38,858 nucleotides of DNA, from contig JANSYC010000035.1 of NCBI GenBank assembly GCA_024742605.1, positions 1-38,858 on the forward strand. The letters run 5' to 3'. The notes beneath the pieces are model-generated. The model was not told the origin of the DNA, searched no databases, and saw nothing but the letters and a program-made list of their open reading frames with translations. Each line of letters opens with the position of its first letter. The first letter of the stretch is position 1. Shown piece after piece: positions 18,037 through 26,780 of this stretch. The stretch comes from Alphaproteobacteria bacterium. Its GTDB lineage: Bacteria > Pseudomonadota > Alphaproteobacteria > Thalassobaculales > Thalassobaculaceae. The position numbers and the translations under genes were made by a program.

Positions 18037-19686
18037 TCAGAGCGCGTTTGCCGGTTCCGCACGAAAGGCGATCTGCGAAGCGGCGGCGGCCTGCCGATAA
18101 AGCTCCGCGCTATGCAGCAATCGGGACGCGATGCGAACGTCGCTGTCGTCGCTGGAGGGCGGGTGGTCGCCGGTGCAATAGGTCTCCAGTTTCGATTTAT
18201 CGAATTTGCTGAGTTGGTCGGCACGTCGGCGCAGCCCAAGCGCCTCGTTGGACGCGATCTGATCCAGGTGCAGGTCGGTCGTGGTGCCGTCATCCGTTCC
18301 GTAGCTGTCCTGGGTGCAGATTGAGGGAAAAACGCCGAAATGCGAGAGTGTGTAGCCGGAGGGCGCGTGCATCCTGGCGGAGGTAAAGATCAGGAAGCTC
18401 TGGTTGGGCAACTCAACGATGTTCTGGATCGTCCCCTTTCCGAACGAGCGGGTGCCGACCACCAGGGCGCGATTGGAGTCCTGAAGCGCCGACGCCACGA
18501 TCTCCGACGCGGAAGCGGACCCTCCGTCGATTAGGACGACCATCGGCACCTCGCTGACGTCGTTGTTCGCGCTGGCGATATAGGATCGGCGTGATCCAAG
18601 GGTGCGGCCATTGGTCAAAAGCAGTTGGTGGCCATCCTCGATAAACAGATCGGCCACCTCGAGGGATTGAGACAGGTTCCCCCCACGGTTCTGGCGAAGG
18701 TCCAGGATAAGCCCCTTCATACCGCCCGGTATTTCGGTTTTGGCCTGGGCGATCTTCTCCCGCAGTCCGTCAGTTGTACCAATATTGAAATAGCTGATGC
18801 GGAGATAGGCGACATCCCCGACCGGTTGATAGAACACGGTCGGTTCGATCACCTGGGCACGCCGAATCTCGAGATCGAATCTCAAGGTCTCTCGGTACAG
18901 ACCGACACGAACCAGCGTTCCGACCGGCCCCCGCATCAGATTCGCCACATCTTCCACGTTCAGGTTGTCAGTGGAGGTGCCGTCGACTGAACCAATAATA
19001 TCGCCTTCACGCACCCCGGCTTCCTCGGCGGGAGAGCCTTCGAAGACTTTCGAGATTGCGACCGAGTCCGGGTTCGTGTTCTGGACAAGACCGGCGCCAA
19101 TGCCGGAATAGCCCTGACGGGAGGCCTTGTTGACGCGGCCCTCCAGTTCATTCTCGTAGCGAGAATACCGGTCCAGGCTTTCCGTCATGCTGTCGAACGT
19201 GGCCTCGAACAGCATGCTCTCGCTGGCCTCCGCTAGTTTCGACGAGCTTCTGCGTGCGGTTTCCACGGCAAGTGCGGTTGTCTGGGCCCAGCCGGAGACA
19301 TCGTCGCGTTCAGGAGCGACGAGTTCGGCGATGGATCGGTCGTCGTAGTGGATGGCGATCCGGTTTGCCCGCAGGACCATCCTGACCTTGTCGTCCAGTC
19401 GTCCGACACCGTTGAGGGAGGCGAGTGCCAGCGTGGAGGGTTCGATGGCATCGACATAGCCGTCGGCGACCGCTCCGAAGCCCGCGTAGTAGATGTCAGC
19501 TGCTTTTCCGATAAAGCCGCGGTCCACGGAATGCGGGACGCCCGGCTGGTCGATCACATCGGAAAGCCGCGGCGTGCAGGAGCCGACGGTGAGCGCCAGG
19601 GCTATGCCGATGGAAAGGCGCGAGAGCGCGAACCGGGAGCGAGGCCCGCGCCGATCTCGTCCCTCAATGCTCTTCATGCGAGTCAT
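18037..19686 (-). CDS. S41 family C-terminal processing protease, lipoprotein
   Basis: 549 residues from ATG 19686, preceded by GAAGGAAAA. A signal peptide ends in a possible lipobox VGSC (Cys near 37). A PDZ domain lies around GYSGIGAGLVQN ... KVFEGSPAEEAGVREGDIIGSVDG. The peptidase core has LILDLRQNRGGNLSQSLEVADLF, the catalytic Ser in IDGGSASASEI and the Lys in GTRSFGKGTIQ. CtpA-type enzymes trim or degrade periplasmic proteins, including cell-wall hydrolases. About 115 residues of unrecognised sequence follow the catalytic core. The substrate is unknown. Confidence 0.92.
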   Translation of the reverse strand: MTRMKSIEGRDRRGPRSRFALSRLSIGIALALTVGSCTPRLSDVIDQPGVPHSVDRGFIGKAADIYYAGFGAVADGYVDAIEPSTLALASLNGVGRLDDKVRMVLRANRIAIHYDDRSIAELVAPERDDVSGWAQTTALAVETARRSSSKLAEASESMLFEATFDSMTESLDRYSRYENELEGRVNKASRQGYSGIGAGLVQNTNPDSVAISKVFEGSPAEEAGVREGDIIGSVDGTSTDNLNVEDVANLMRGPVGTLVRVGLYRETLRFDLEIRRAQVIEPTVFYQPVGDVAYLRISYFNIGTTDGLREKIAQAKTEIPGGMKGLILDLRQNRGGNLSQSLEVADLFIEDGHQLLLTNGRTLGSRRSYIASANNDVSEVPMVVLIDGGSASASEIVASALQDSNRALVVGTRSFGKGTIQNIVELPNQSFLIFTSARMHAPSGYTLSHFGVFPSICTQDSYGTDDGTTTDLHLDQIASNEALGLRRRADQLSKFDKSKLETYCTGDHPPSSDDSDVRIASRLLHSAELYRQAAAASQIAFRAEPANAL

Positions 19687-19821
19687 GCGGTCGCTTTTCC
19701 TTCGCCAGGAACGAGCCCCACGTCCGTCCTAAATCTCAGAGTGCAACAACCCCGATAGGGGATCAATATCCGGGATGCCGCAGGTGCACAATGAATGGCC
19801 AAGCAGGGACCGTGCCAACGC

Positions 19822-22119
19822 TCAGCGGTTCTTGCCCTTTTTCCGGGGCTTGGCGGTGCCGGGTTTCTTCCTGCGGCTGGGTTTGAACTTGCCGGCCCCT
19901 CCTTTACCCGGTCCGCCGCTCCGTCCGCGCCTTTCGATGGGCCCATGTCGAGCACCGGAGGGGGCCTTGCCTTCCTCCCCGCCGGAGACGAGTTCCAGCG
20001 CGATGGCGCCTGACGCGACCTCAACCTCGCGGACCCGCACTTCAACCCGGTCGCCCAGGCGAAACACCCAGCCGAGAGACCGGCCGGTCAACATGTGATG
20101 GATTTCGTCGTGGTCGTAGTAATCCTGCGGCAGGGTCCGGATCGGTATCAAGCCGTCGGCCCCGGTTTCGTCCAGGGTGATGAACAAGCCGAATCTGGTG
20201 ACCCCGTTGATACGACCGGGGAGAACCGTGCCGATCCGGTCGGACAGATGCCGAGCCAGATAGCGGTCGAGTGTCTGGCGCTCGGCGGCAGAGGCTCGCC
20301 GTTCGGTGACGGAGATATGCTCGCCCCATTCCGGGAACTGGTTGTCGTCTTCCGCCAGCAGGCCACCCGCTCCGAAGCTCAGGCCCCGGATCAGGGCCCT
20401 GTGCACCAGCAGATCCGAATAGCGCCGGATCGGGGAGGTGAAATGCGCGTATCGCTGCAGGGCGAGCCCGAAATGCCCGAGATTGTCCGGGGAATAGATC
20501 GCCTGTGCCTGAGAGCGCAGGACCAGTTCGTTCACCATCCGCTCGAACGGCTTGCCCTTGGCCTTGGCAAGCACCGAATTGAACTGTTTTGCTCGCGCAA
20601 CCTGTCCCTTCGCAAAGGGAATCTCCATGCCTTCCAGAACTTCGGATAGGGCTGAGATTTTCTCGGGCGCGGGCGTGTCATGCACCCGGTACATGCAGGG
20701 TTGATGGCGCTTCTCAAGCGTTTCTGCGGCGCAGACATTTGCCAGGACCATAAACTCTTCGATGAGCATGTGCGCATCCAGGCGATCCCGTACGCCGATT
20801 TCGACCACATCTCCGGCTTCGTTCAGGATCACCCGTTTTTCCGGCAGATCGATCTCGAGCGCGCCCCGTTTGATGCGGGCTTTACGCAGCGCATTGAACG
20901 CCCCGTAGAGCGGCTCCATTACGCCTTCGGGGATACCCTCGCGCGACCCGCCGTCAATGGCCTCCTGGACCTGTCTGTAGGTGAGACGCGCGTGGGAACG
21001 CATCAGACCCCTTGTGAACCGGTGCCGGCGCTTTTCCCCGTCCTTGTCGATCACCATCTCGACTGCCAGACAGGCCCGGTCCTCTTTCGGCCGGAGCGAG
21101 CAGAGTCCGTTCGACAACGCCTCCGGCAGCATCGGCACCACCCGGTCCGGGAAATAGACCGAATTGCCCCGTTTGAACGCTTCGCGATCCAGTGGGTCGC
21201 CGGGCTGCACATAGTGGGCGACGTCGGCGATCGCCACCAGGATCTTCCAGCCGTCCGGATTGGCCGCATCCTCGTCCGGCACCGCGTGAACCGCGTCGTC
21301 GAAATCCCGCGCATCAATGCCGTCGATGGTCACCAGCGGGATCGGCCGGAGATCTTCCCGCTTGCCCAAGGTGACGGGTTTCGCCTTCTCGGCACGGTCG
21401 ACCACTGCGTCCGGGAAGAGGTCCGGGATGTCGTGCTCGTGAATCGCGATGCGGGAGAACGCACGCGGGTCGGCGGCACCGGCGAACACCTGCACGATTT
21501 TTCCATGGGGTCGCCCCATCCGGGCTCGCGGGAGGAGTTCGACTTCCACCAGATCACCAGACGCAGCACCGCCGGTATCAGCGGTCCGGATGGCGACGTC
21601 GGATTTCGCTTTCTTGTTGGTCGGGTCGACGATGCCGCCTTCCGGAGTGGCCCGGAAGATGCCGAGCATTTTGGGCTCCGCCTTGCCGATCCGCCTGATC
21701 ACCCGGCCGCGATAGCTAGCATCACCCGACCGCTCCAGCCGTGCCAGCGCGCGGTCTCCCACGGCCATCGGCCCCGAGCGTCGGTCGGTAAGAACGGTGA
21801 TCTTCGGAAGATTCGCCTCGTCGATCTCCTTCAGACCCGAGACCGGCCGCGCCTGCAGTTCCCCATCCCTGTCGATCCTGGTGATCTCGACCACCGCGAC
21901 GTCCGGAAGCGTGCCGGGAGCGGCGGCCTTTCGTTTGCGGCCCAACTCGACCTCGCCGTCTTCGGCAAGTTCTGAAATCATCGCGCGGAGAGCCGTCCGG
22001 TCGTCACCCTTCACATTGAAAGCCCGCGCGATCTCCCGTCGTCCGACAGGGGTCGCACTCTCTCGGATAAAAGCCGCGACCTGCTCCTTGGTCGGGAAAT
22101 GAGTGGGAGATTTCGCCAA
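19822..22119 (-). CDS. rnr: Ribonuclease R
   Basis: 765 residues from a TTG codon at 22119, two bases after the topA stop, so translation is coupled; the N-terminus FPTKEQVAAFIRESATPVGRREIARAF is conserved and supports that start. A winged-helix start, cold-shock domains, the RNB catalytic domain (IDGIDARDFDDAVHAVPDE with the metal-binding Asp cluster, FTSPIRRYSDLLVHRALI) and a C-terminal S1 domain (LPGRINGVTRFGLFITLDE) are present. The last 40 residues are a basic Lys/Arg/Gly tail. RNase R degrades structured RNA 3' to 5'. Confidence 0.97.
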   Translation of the reverse strand: MAKSPTHFPTKEQVAAFIRESATPVGRREIARAFNVKGDDRTALRAMISELAEDGEVELGRKRKAAAPGTLPDVAVVEITRIDRDGELQARPVSGLKEIDEANLPKITVLTDRRSGPMAVGDRALARLERSGDASYRGRVIRRIGKAEPKMLGIFRATPEGGIVDPTNKKAKSDVAIRTADTGGAASGDLVEVELLPRARMGRPHGKIVQVFAGAADPRAFSRIAIHEHDIPDLFPDAVVDRAEKAKPVTLGKREDLRPIPLVTIDGIDARDFDDAVHAVPDEDAANPDGWKILVAIADVAHYVQPGDPLDREAFKRGNSVYFPDRVVPMLPEALSNGLCSLRPKEDRACLAVEMVIDKDGEKRRHRFTRGLMRSHARLTYRQVQEAIDGGSREGIPEGVMEPLYGAFNALRKARIKRGALEIDLPEKRVILNEAGDVVEIGVRDRLDAHMLIEEFMVLANVCAAETLEKRHQPCMYRVHDTPAPEKISALSEVLEGMEIPFAKGQVARAKQFNSVLAKAKGKPFERMVNELVLRSQAQAIYSPDNLGHFGLALQRYAHFTSPIRRYSDLLVHRALIRGLSFGAGGLLAEDDNQFPEWGEHISVTERRASAAERQTLDRYLARHLSDRIGTVLPGRINGVTRFGLFITLDETGADGLIPIRTLPQDYYDHDEIHHMLTGRSLGWVFRLGDRVEVRVREVEVASGAIALELVSGGEEGKAPSGARHGPIERRGRSGGPGKGGAGKFKPSRRKKPGTAKPRKKGKNR

Positions 22120-22121
22120 GG

Positions 22122-24806
22122 TCAGTCGGCCGCGTCCGACGTGTTCGCGGAGGCCTTCTTGGTGGCAGGCGTCTTGGCCGATTTCTTTGCGGGGGCTTTC
22201 TTGGCCGGAGCTTTCTTGGCGGTTGCCGCCTTGGCCGTCTTCTTCGCGGCAGGCTTGGCAGCTGCCTTCCTCGCACCCTTGACCGGCTTGCCGCCACCCT
22301 TTGCCGCTTTCGCCGCAAGAATTTCGATGGCCCGCTCCAGCGTCAGGTCGTCCATCTCCTCGCCCTTGGGCAGGGTCGCGCGGAGCCCGCCATGCTGCGC
22401 ATAGGGGCCGAAGCGGCCCGCCTGCACCGTGACCGGCTTGCCGTCCTCCGGATGCATGCCGAGCTCCTTGCCGGCCTTCTTCTTTGCGCCCTTCTCAGCG
22501 AGGATCTGGACCGCGTGATTGAGACCGATCGTCAGAACGGTGTCATCCGGCGGCAGGCTCACATATGTGGGGCCCAACTTGAGGTACGGCCCATAGCGTC
22601 CGATCCCGGCTTCGATCTTCGCGCCGGTCTCCGGGTGATCGCCAATCGGGCGCGGCAACGACAGAAGTTTCAGCGCCAGCTCCAGGTCGACATCGGCCGG
22701 GCTCATCTGTTTCGTCAGCGAGGCACGCTTCGGCTTGGTCTTCTCGACCGGCTCGCCCAATTGCACGTAGATCCCGTAGGGACCCTTGCGGAGGCTCACA
22801 TCCTCGCCGGTTTCCGGATCCTTGCCGAGGGTCTTGGGGAGGGCGAGACCGCCTTCCTCCTCGCCGGAGGTCTTGCCGCCGGCGGCTTCCTCGAGCTGAC
22901 GGGTGAACTTGCACTCAGGATAGTTGGAACAGCCGATGAAGGCACCGAACTTGCCGAGCCGCAGGGACAGCCGACCGTCGCCACAGCCGGGGCAGGTTCG
23001 GATCGGCTGGCCGTCCGGACCGGCCTTGAAGAAGTGAGACGCTAGCTCTTCATCCAGGGCGTCGATCACATTGGTGATCGACAGGTCCTTGGTGCCGTCG
23101 ATGGATTTCTTGAATTCGTCCCAGAAGTCCCGGAGCACCTGACGCCATTCGAGCTTGCCGTCCGAGATCTGGTCGAGGCGGCCTTCCAGATCGGCGGTGA
23201 AATTGTATTCGACATAACGATCGAAGAAGCTCGAGAGGAAGGTTGTCACCAGACGGCCCCGGTCCTCCGGCAGGAAACGCTTCTTGTCGATCCGGACGTA
23301 TTCCCGGTCCTGCAGGACCTGGAGGATGCTGGCATAGGTCGACGGGCGCCCGATGCCGAGCTCTTCCAGTTTCTTCACCAGGCTCGCCTCGGAATACCGG
23401 GGCGGAGGCTGGGTGAAGTGCTGTTCCGGGGTCACGTCCTGCCGGGCGGCGGCCTCGCCCTCGTTGACCGGCGGCAGGATCTTTTCGGATTCATCATCGC
23501 TTGCGGGCTCGTCACGGTCTTCCTGATACAGCTTCAGGAACCCATCGAACGCCACCACGGAGCCGGTTGCCCGCAGGACCGCGCGGCCCTTGCCGTCGAC
23601 CACATCGATCGCGGTCTGATCCAGCTCGGCGCTGGCCATCTGACTCGCCACCGTGCGCTTCCAGATCAGCGTGTACAGCTTCCACTGCTCCGGATCGATC
23701 CGGCCCTTGAGCTGATCCGGCGTGCGGGAAATATCGGTCGGGCGGATCGCCTCGTGGGCTTCCTGGGCATTTTTGGCCTTGGCCGTGTAGACGCGTGCGG
23801 TGTTCGGCAGATAGCGGTCTCCGAACTCACTTCCGATCCGCTTCCGGACAGCACCGATGGCCTCGCCGGACAGCTGTACACCGTCGGTCCGCATGTAGGT
23901 GATCAGGCCGACAGTCTCGCCACCGATCTCGGAACCTTCGTAAAGGCGCTGGGCGAGCTGCATGGTTCGCGATGCGCCGAAGCCGATCTTGCGCGAGGCC
24001 TCCTGCTGCAGGGTGGAGGTGGTGAAGGGGGGCTGCGGATTGCGCCGGACCCGTTTCTTCTCGACCGACCCGATGGTGAAGTCACCGGTCTCAATGGCGG
24101 CGACAGCGGCTTTCGCCTCGGCCTCGCTGCCTATATCCAGCCGGTCCAGCTTCTTGCCGTCCAGGTGGGTCAGCCGGGCGGTAAACGACTTCCGGTCTTC
24201 GGTACGGAAACTGGCCTCGACAGACCAATATTCCTGCGGATTGAACCGCTCGATTTCGGCTTCACGCTCGCAGATCAGACGCAGGGCGACCGATTGCACC
24301 CGACCGGCCGACCGGGCACCGGGCAGCTTTCGCCAGAGCACCGGAGACAGATTGAATCCCACCAGATAATCCAACGCACGCCGCGCCAGATAGGCGTCGA
24401 TCAGATCCTGATCCAGCTCCCGCGGCTTGGACATCGCATCCAGAATGGCCGATTTGGTGATCTCATTGAACGCCACGCGCTTGACGTCGATGCCCTTCAG
24501 GGCCTTGCGTTCCTCCAGCACGTTCCGGACATGCCAACTGATTGCTTCGCCTTCACGATCCGGGTCAGTCGCGAGGATCAGATGGTCCGCGCCCTTCATG
24601 GCATCGGAAATGGCTTTGATCTGCTTCTCGGAGCGTGGATCGCTCTGCCACAGCATGGCGAAATCGGCTTCAGGGTCGACCGATCCATCCTTTGGCGGCA
24701 GATCCCGGATATGGCCGTAGCTCGCCAGCACGTGATACTCGCTGCCGAGATATTTATTGATCGTTTTAGCCTTTGCCGGGGATTCAACGATGACGACTGT
24801 TGACAT
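22122..24806 (-). CDS. topA: DNA topoisomerase I
   Basis: 894 residues. The TOPRIM domain begins VVIVESPAKAKTINKYLGSEY and carries DPDREGEAISWH. The active-site Tyr is in GLITYMRTDGVQLS. One four-Cys zinc motif is visible (CPGCGDGRLSLRLGKFGAFIGCSNYPEC), followed by several topoisomerase C-terminal repeats of the form FGPY-AQHG / RYGPYLKLG. The last 45 residues are a Lys/Ala-rich tail (KKAPAKKAPAKKSAKT), which in other bacteria helps processive DNA binding. It relaxes negative supercoils. It lies 73 bases after dprA and directly before rnr. Confidence 0.98.
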   Translation of the reverse strand: MSTVVIVESPAKAKTINKYLGSEYHVLASYGHIRDLPPKDGSVDPEADFAMLWQSDPRSEKQIKAISDAMKGADHLILATDPDREGEAISWHVRNVLEERKALKGIDVKRVAFNEITKSAILDAMSKPRELDQDLIDAYLARRALDYLVGFNLSPVLWRKLPGARSAGRVQSVALRLICEREAEIERFNPQEYWSVEASFRTEDRKSFTARLTHLDGKKLDRLDIGSEAEAKAAVAAIETGDFTIGSVEKKRVRRNPQPPFTTSTLQQEASRKIGFGASRTMQLAQRLYEGSEIGGETVGLITYMRTDGVQLSGEAIGAVRKRIGSEFGDRYLPNTARVYTAKAKNAQEAHEAIRPTDISRTPDQLKGRIDPEQWKLYTLIWKRTVASQMASAELDQTAIDVVDGKGRAVLRATGSVVAFDGFLKLYQEDRDEPASDDESEKILPPVNEGEAAARQDVTPEQHFTQPPPRYSEASLVKKLEELGIGRPSTYASILQVLQDREYVRIDKKRFLPEDRGRLVTTFLSSFFDRYVEYNFTADLEGRLDQISDGKLEWRQVLRDFWDEFKKSIDGTKDLSITNVIDALDEELASHFFKAGPDGQPIRTCPGCGDGRLSLRLGKFGAFIGCSNYPECKFTRQLEEAAGGKTSGEEEGGLALPKTLGKDPETGEDVSLRKGPYGIYVQLGEPVEKTKPKRASLTKQMSPADVDLELALKLLSLPRPIGDHPETGAKIEAGIGRYGPYLKLGPTYVSLPPDDTVLTIGLNHAVQILAEKGAKKKAGKELGMHPEDGKPVTVQAGRFGPYAQHGGLRATLPKGEEMDDLTLERAIEILAAKAAKGGGKPVKGARKAAAKPAAKKTAKAATAKKAPAKKAPAKKSAKTPATKKASANTSDAAD

Positions 24807-24879
24807 AAAATCCGCCCACTGTGTGGCGCCGCTTGGGTCCTGGCTCGAAAAACGCGGCTGGACTGCAATCCAAACTGGA

Positions 24880-26040
24880 TCACTCCGATATCTCCAGCCG
24901 TCGTGACACGCGGTTGCCGGGGTGACGATCTATGACCCCGGCGAGCTCCGCCTCAAGCAGGACGGTCGCGACGATTGGAGAGGACAATTGGCACCCGCGG
25001 ATCAGTTCGTCAACCGCCACCGGGTCCGCTCCGATGGTCTCAAGCACAACTGTGTGCGCTTTTTCAGAGGTTTGGGGGTCCGCTTGAAGCGGTGGCGGGG
25101 GCTCGAATTCCATTGCGGACGTCTCCTCCAGGCAGAGTGCTGCGAGTCCGTTGAGGATTCGGATCACGTCGTCGGCCCCTTGGATCAGATGCGCGGCGCC
25201 TTTCTGAATCAGCCGGTTTGTGCCGTCCGATCGTTTGTCGAGCGGTGAGCCCGGAACCGCCAAGACTTCCCGTCCTTGGTCCAAGGCGCGGCGCGCGGTG
25301 ATCAGAGAGCCGGACCGTTTCGCAGCCTCGACCACCAGGACGCCGAGCGACAGACCGGAGATGATGCGGTTTCGAGACGGAAAATGCCGTGCCTGCGGGG
25401 TGGTGCCGATTGCTGGTTCGGCCACAACGGCCCCGTGCTCGGCGATTTCGCGGTAGAGCGTGTCGTGTTCGGGCGGATAGACCACGTCGACACCGCCGGC
25501 CAGCACCGCGACGGTTCCGGTTTCGAGCGATCCGGTATGGGCCGCCCCGTCGATACCCCGCGCCAGGCCTGAGACCACCGTGTAGCCGTAGGCCCCGATC
25601 TCCCGCGCCATCATTTCGGTGAATCCGCGCCCGTTCATGGACGCGTTGCGGGCCCCCACGACCGCAACATTCCGCGTGCTCAAAAGGCGCGGATCCCCCA
25701 GGACGGAAATCGCGGGGGGTGCATCCTCTATCGCCGCCAGTGACAGGGGATAGTCGGGCTCTCCGATCATCAGGATTTGCGCGCCGATGCGATGGTTCCA
25801 GGCGATCTCCCGTTCCGCCTCCGTGACGGACGGCACCTTGAGCGGTCTCCGCCGGCCGCCCCGGCGTGCCAGTTCGGGCAGGGCGTCAATCGCGGTCCGG
25901 GCGGTGCCGAATCTTTGCACCAGATTCCGGAACGTAACCGGGCCGATATTCTCTGTTCGGATCAGGCGCAGGCGGGCAATGCGCTCGGCTTCGGATATCT
26001 GCGACGGGTGGGAGGAAGTGTGGTCATAGGACGGGTGCAT
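24880..26040 (-). CDS. dprA: DNA processing protein A
   Basis: 386 residues; GGAG precedes the ATG at 26040. The Rossmann-like DprA domain is shown by VAVVGARNASMNGRGFTEMMARE, VVSGLARGIDGAAHTGSLE, AVLAGGVDVVYPPEH, FPSRNRIISGLS and VVEAAKRSGSLITARRALDQGREVLAVPGSP. N-terminal SAM-like and C-terminal winged-helix (DPVAVDELIRGCQLSSPIVATVLLEAEL) regions complete the usual architecture. DprA loads RecA on incoming single-stranded DNA during transformation; it is widespread also in bacteria not known to be naturally competent. Confidence 0.96.
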   Translation of the reverse strand: MHPSYDHTSSHPSQISEAERIARLRLIRTENIGPVTFRNLVQRFGTARTAIDALPELARRGGRRRPLKVPSVTEAEREIAWNHRIGAQILMIGEPDYPLSLAAIEDAPPAISVLGDPRLLSTRNVAVVGARNASMNGRGFTEMMAREIGAYGYTVVSGLARGIDGAAHTGSLETGTVAVLAGGVDVVYPPEHDTLYREIAEHGAVVAEPAIGTTPQARHFPSRNRIISGLSLGVLVVEAAKRSGSLITARRALDQGREVLAVPGSPLDKRSDGTNRLIQKGAAHLIQGADDVIRILNGLAALCLEETSAMEFEPPPPLQADPQTSEKAHTVVLETIGADPVAVDELIRGCQLSSPIVATVLLEAELAGVIDRHPGNRVSRRLEISE

Positions 26041-26114
26041 GATGCGCTCCGGAGGTCGATCTCCGGAGATAGGGAAGCCTGTGGACGAAAATCGGACCGA
26101 TGGCCGATCCGGCC

Positions 26115-26741
26115 TCAGGTGCTATTCTTGCCGCCGAACTTGATCCGGCTCTCCTCGCCCTTCAGCAGACGCCGGATGTTCTGATGATGGCGGATCCAAA
26201 CCAGGACCGCGATGGCAGCACCGACCTCGGCGAATTGCCGGCCCTCAAGATACCACGCCACCGCGGGCGCAGCGGCAAGTGTCAGCAGGGCGGCGAGGGA
26301 GGAGTACCGGGTCGGAATCGCGACCAGGAGCCAGCCCAAACAGGCGAACGCGCCAACCGCCGGTGCCAGCGCCAGCCAGACGCCCAGGGCTGTCGCCACC
26401 CCCTTTCCGCCCTTGAATCGCAGCCAAACCGGAAAGCAGTGCCCCAGTACGGCCCCCGCCGCCGCCAGGACCGCCATATCGGGTCCGAACCGCCAGGCGA
26501 TCGCGACCGCCAACGCGCCTTTCCCGCCATCGAGCAGGACGGTGGCGGCGGCCAGGCCCTTACGTCCGGTCCGCAACACATTGGTAGCCCCGATACTGCC
26601 GGAGCCGATCAGGCGGATGTCGCCTGTATGGGCGAGGCGGGTGAGAACAAGTCCGAACGGAATAGAGCCGATCAGATAGGCGAGCGCAAAGGCGGCGTAG
26701 AGCGGCCATGTATAGGCGAAGGTTCCCAACGGATCGGGCAT
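26115..26741 (-). CDS. plsY: Acyl-phosphate glycerol-3-phosphate acyltransferase
   Basis: 208 residues with about five membrane segments. The three PlsY motifs are visible: IGSIPFGLVLTRL with GSGSIGATNVLRTGRKG, then GHCFPVWLRFKGGKGVATALGV, and the later PTRYSSLAAL region. PlsY transfers acyl groups from acyl-phosphate to glycerol-3-phosphate in the inner membrane, the first step of phospholipid synthesis. It follows pyrC by 39 bases in the same direction. Confidence 0.96.
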   Translation of the reverse strand: MPDPLGTFAYTWPLYAAFALAYLIGSIPFGLVLTRLAHTGDIRLIGSGSIGATNVLRTGRKGLAAATVLLDGGKGALAVAIAWRFGPDMAVLAAAGAVLGHCFPVWLRFKGGKGVATALGVWLALAPAVGAFACLGWLLVAIPTRYSSLAALLTLAAAPAVAWYLEGRQFAEVGAAIAVLVWIRHHQNIRRLLKGEESRIKFGGKNST

Positions 26742-26780
26742 CTGCTCACATCCTGATCAAATCAACCCGCGTCATACCCT

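Noticed and set aside
19750-19761. CCCC-GATA-GGGG hairpin between the protease and rnr
   Set aside because: The stem is only four pairs and is followed by TT rather than a T-run, too weak to call a terminator.
20680-21975. 431-codon open frame on the plus strand
   Set aside because: It is antisense to rnr in GC-rich DNA, its product has no family signature, and rnr is unmistakable.
23418-24803. 461-codon open frame on the plus strand
   Set aside because: Antisense shadow of topA with no recognisable domain.
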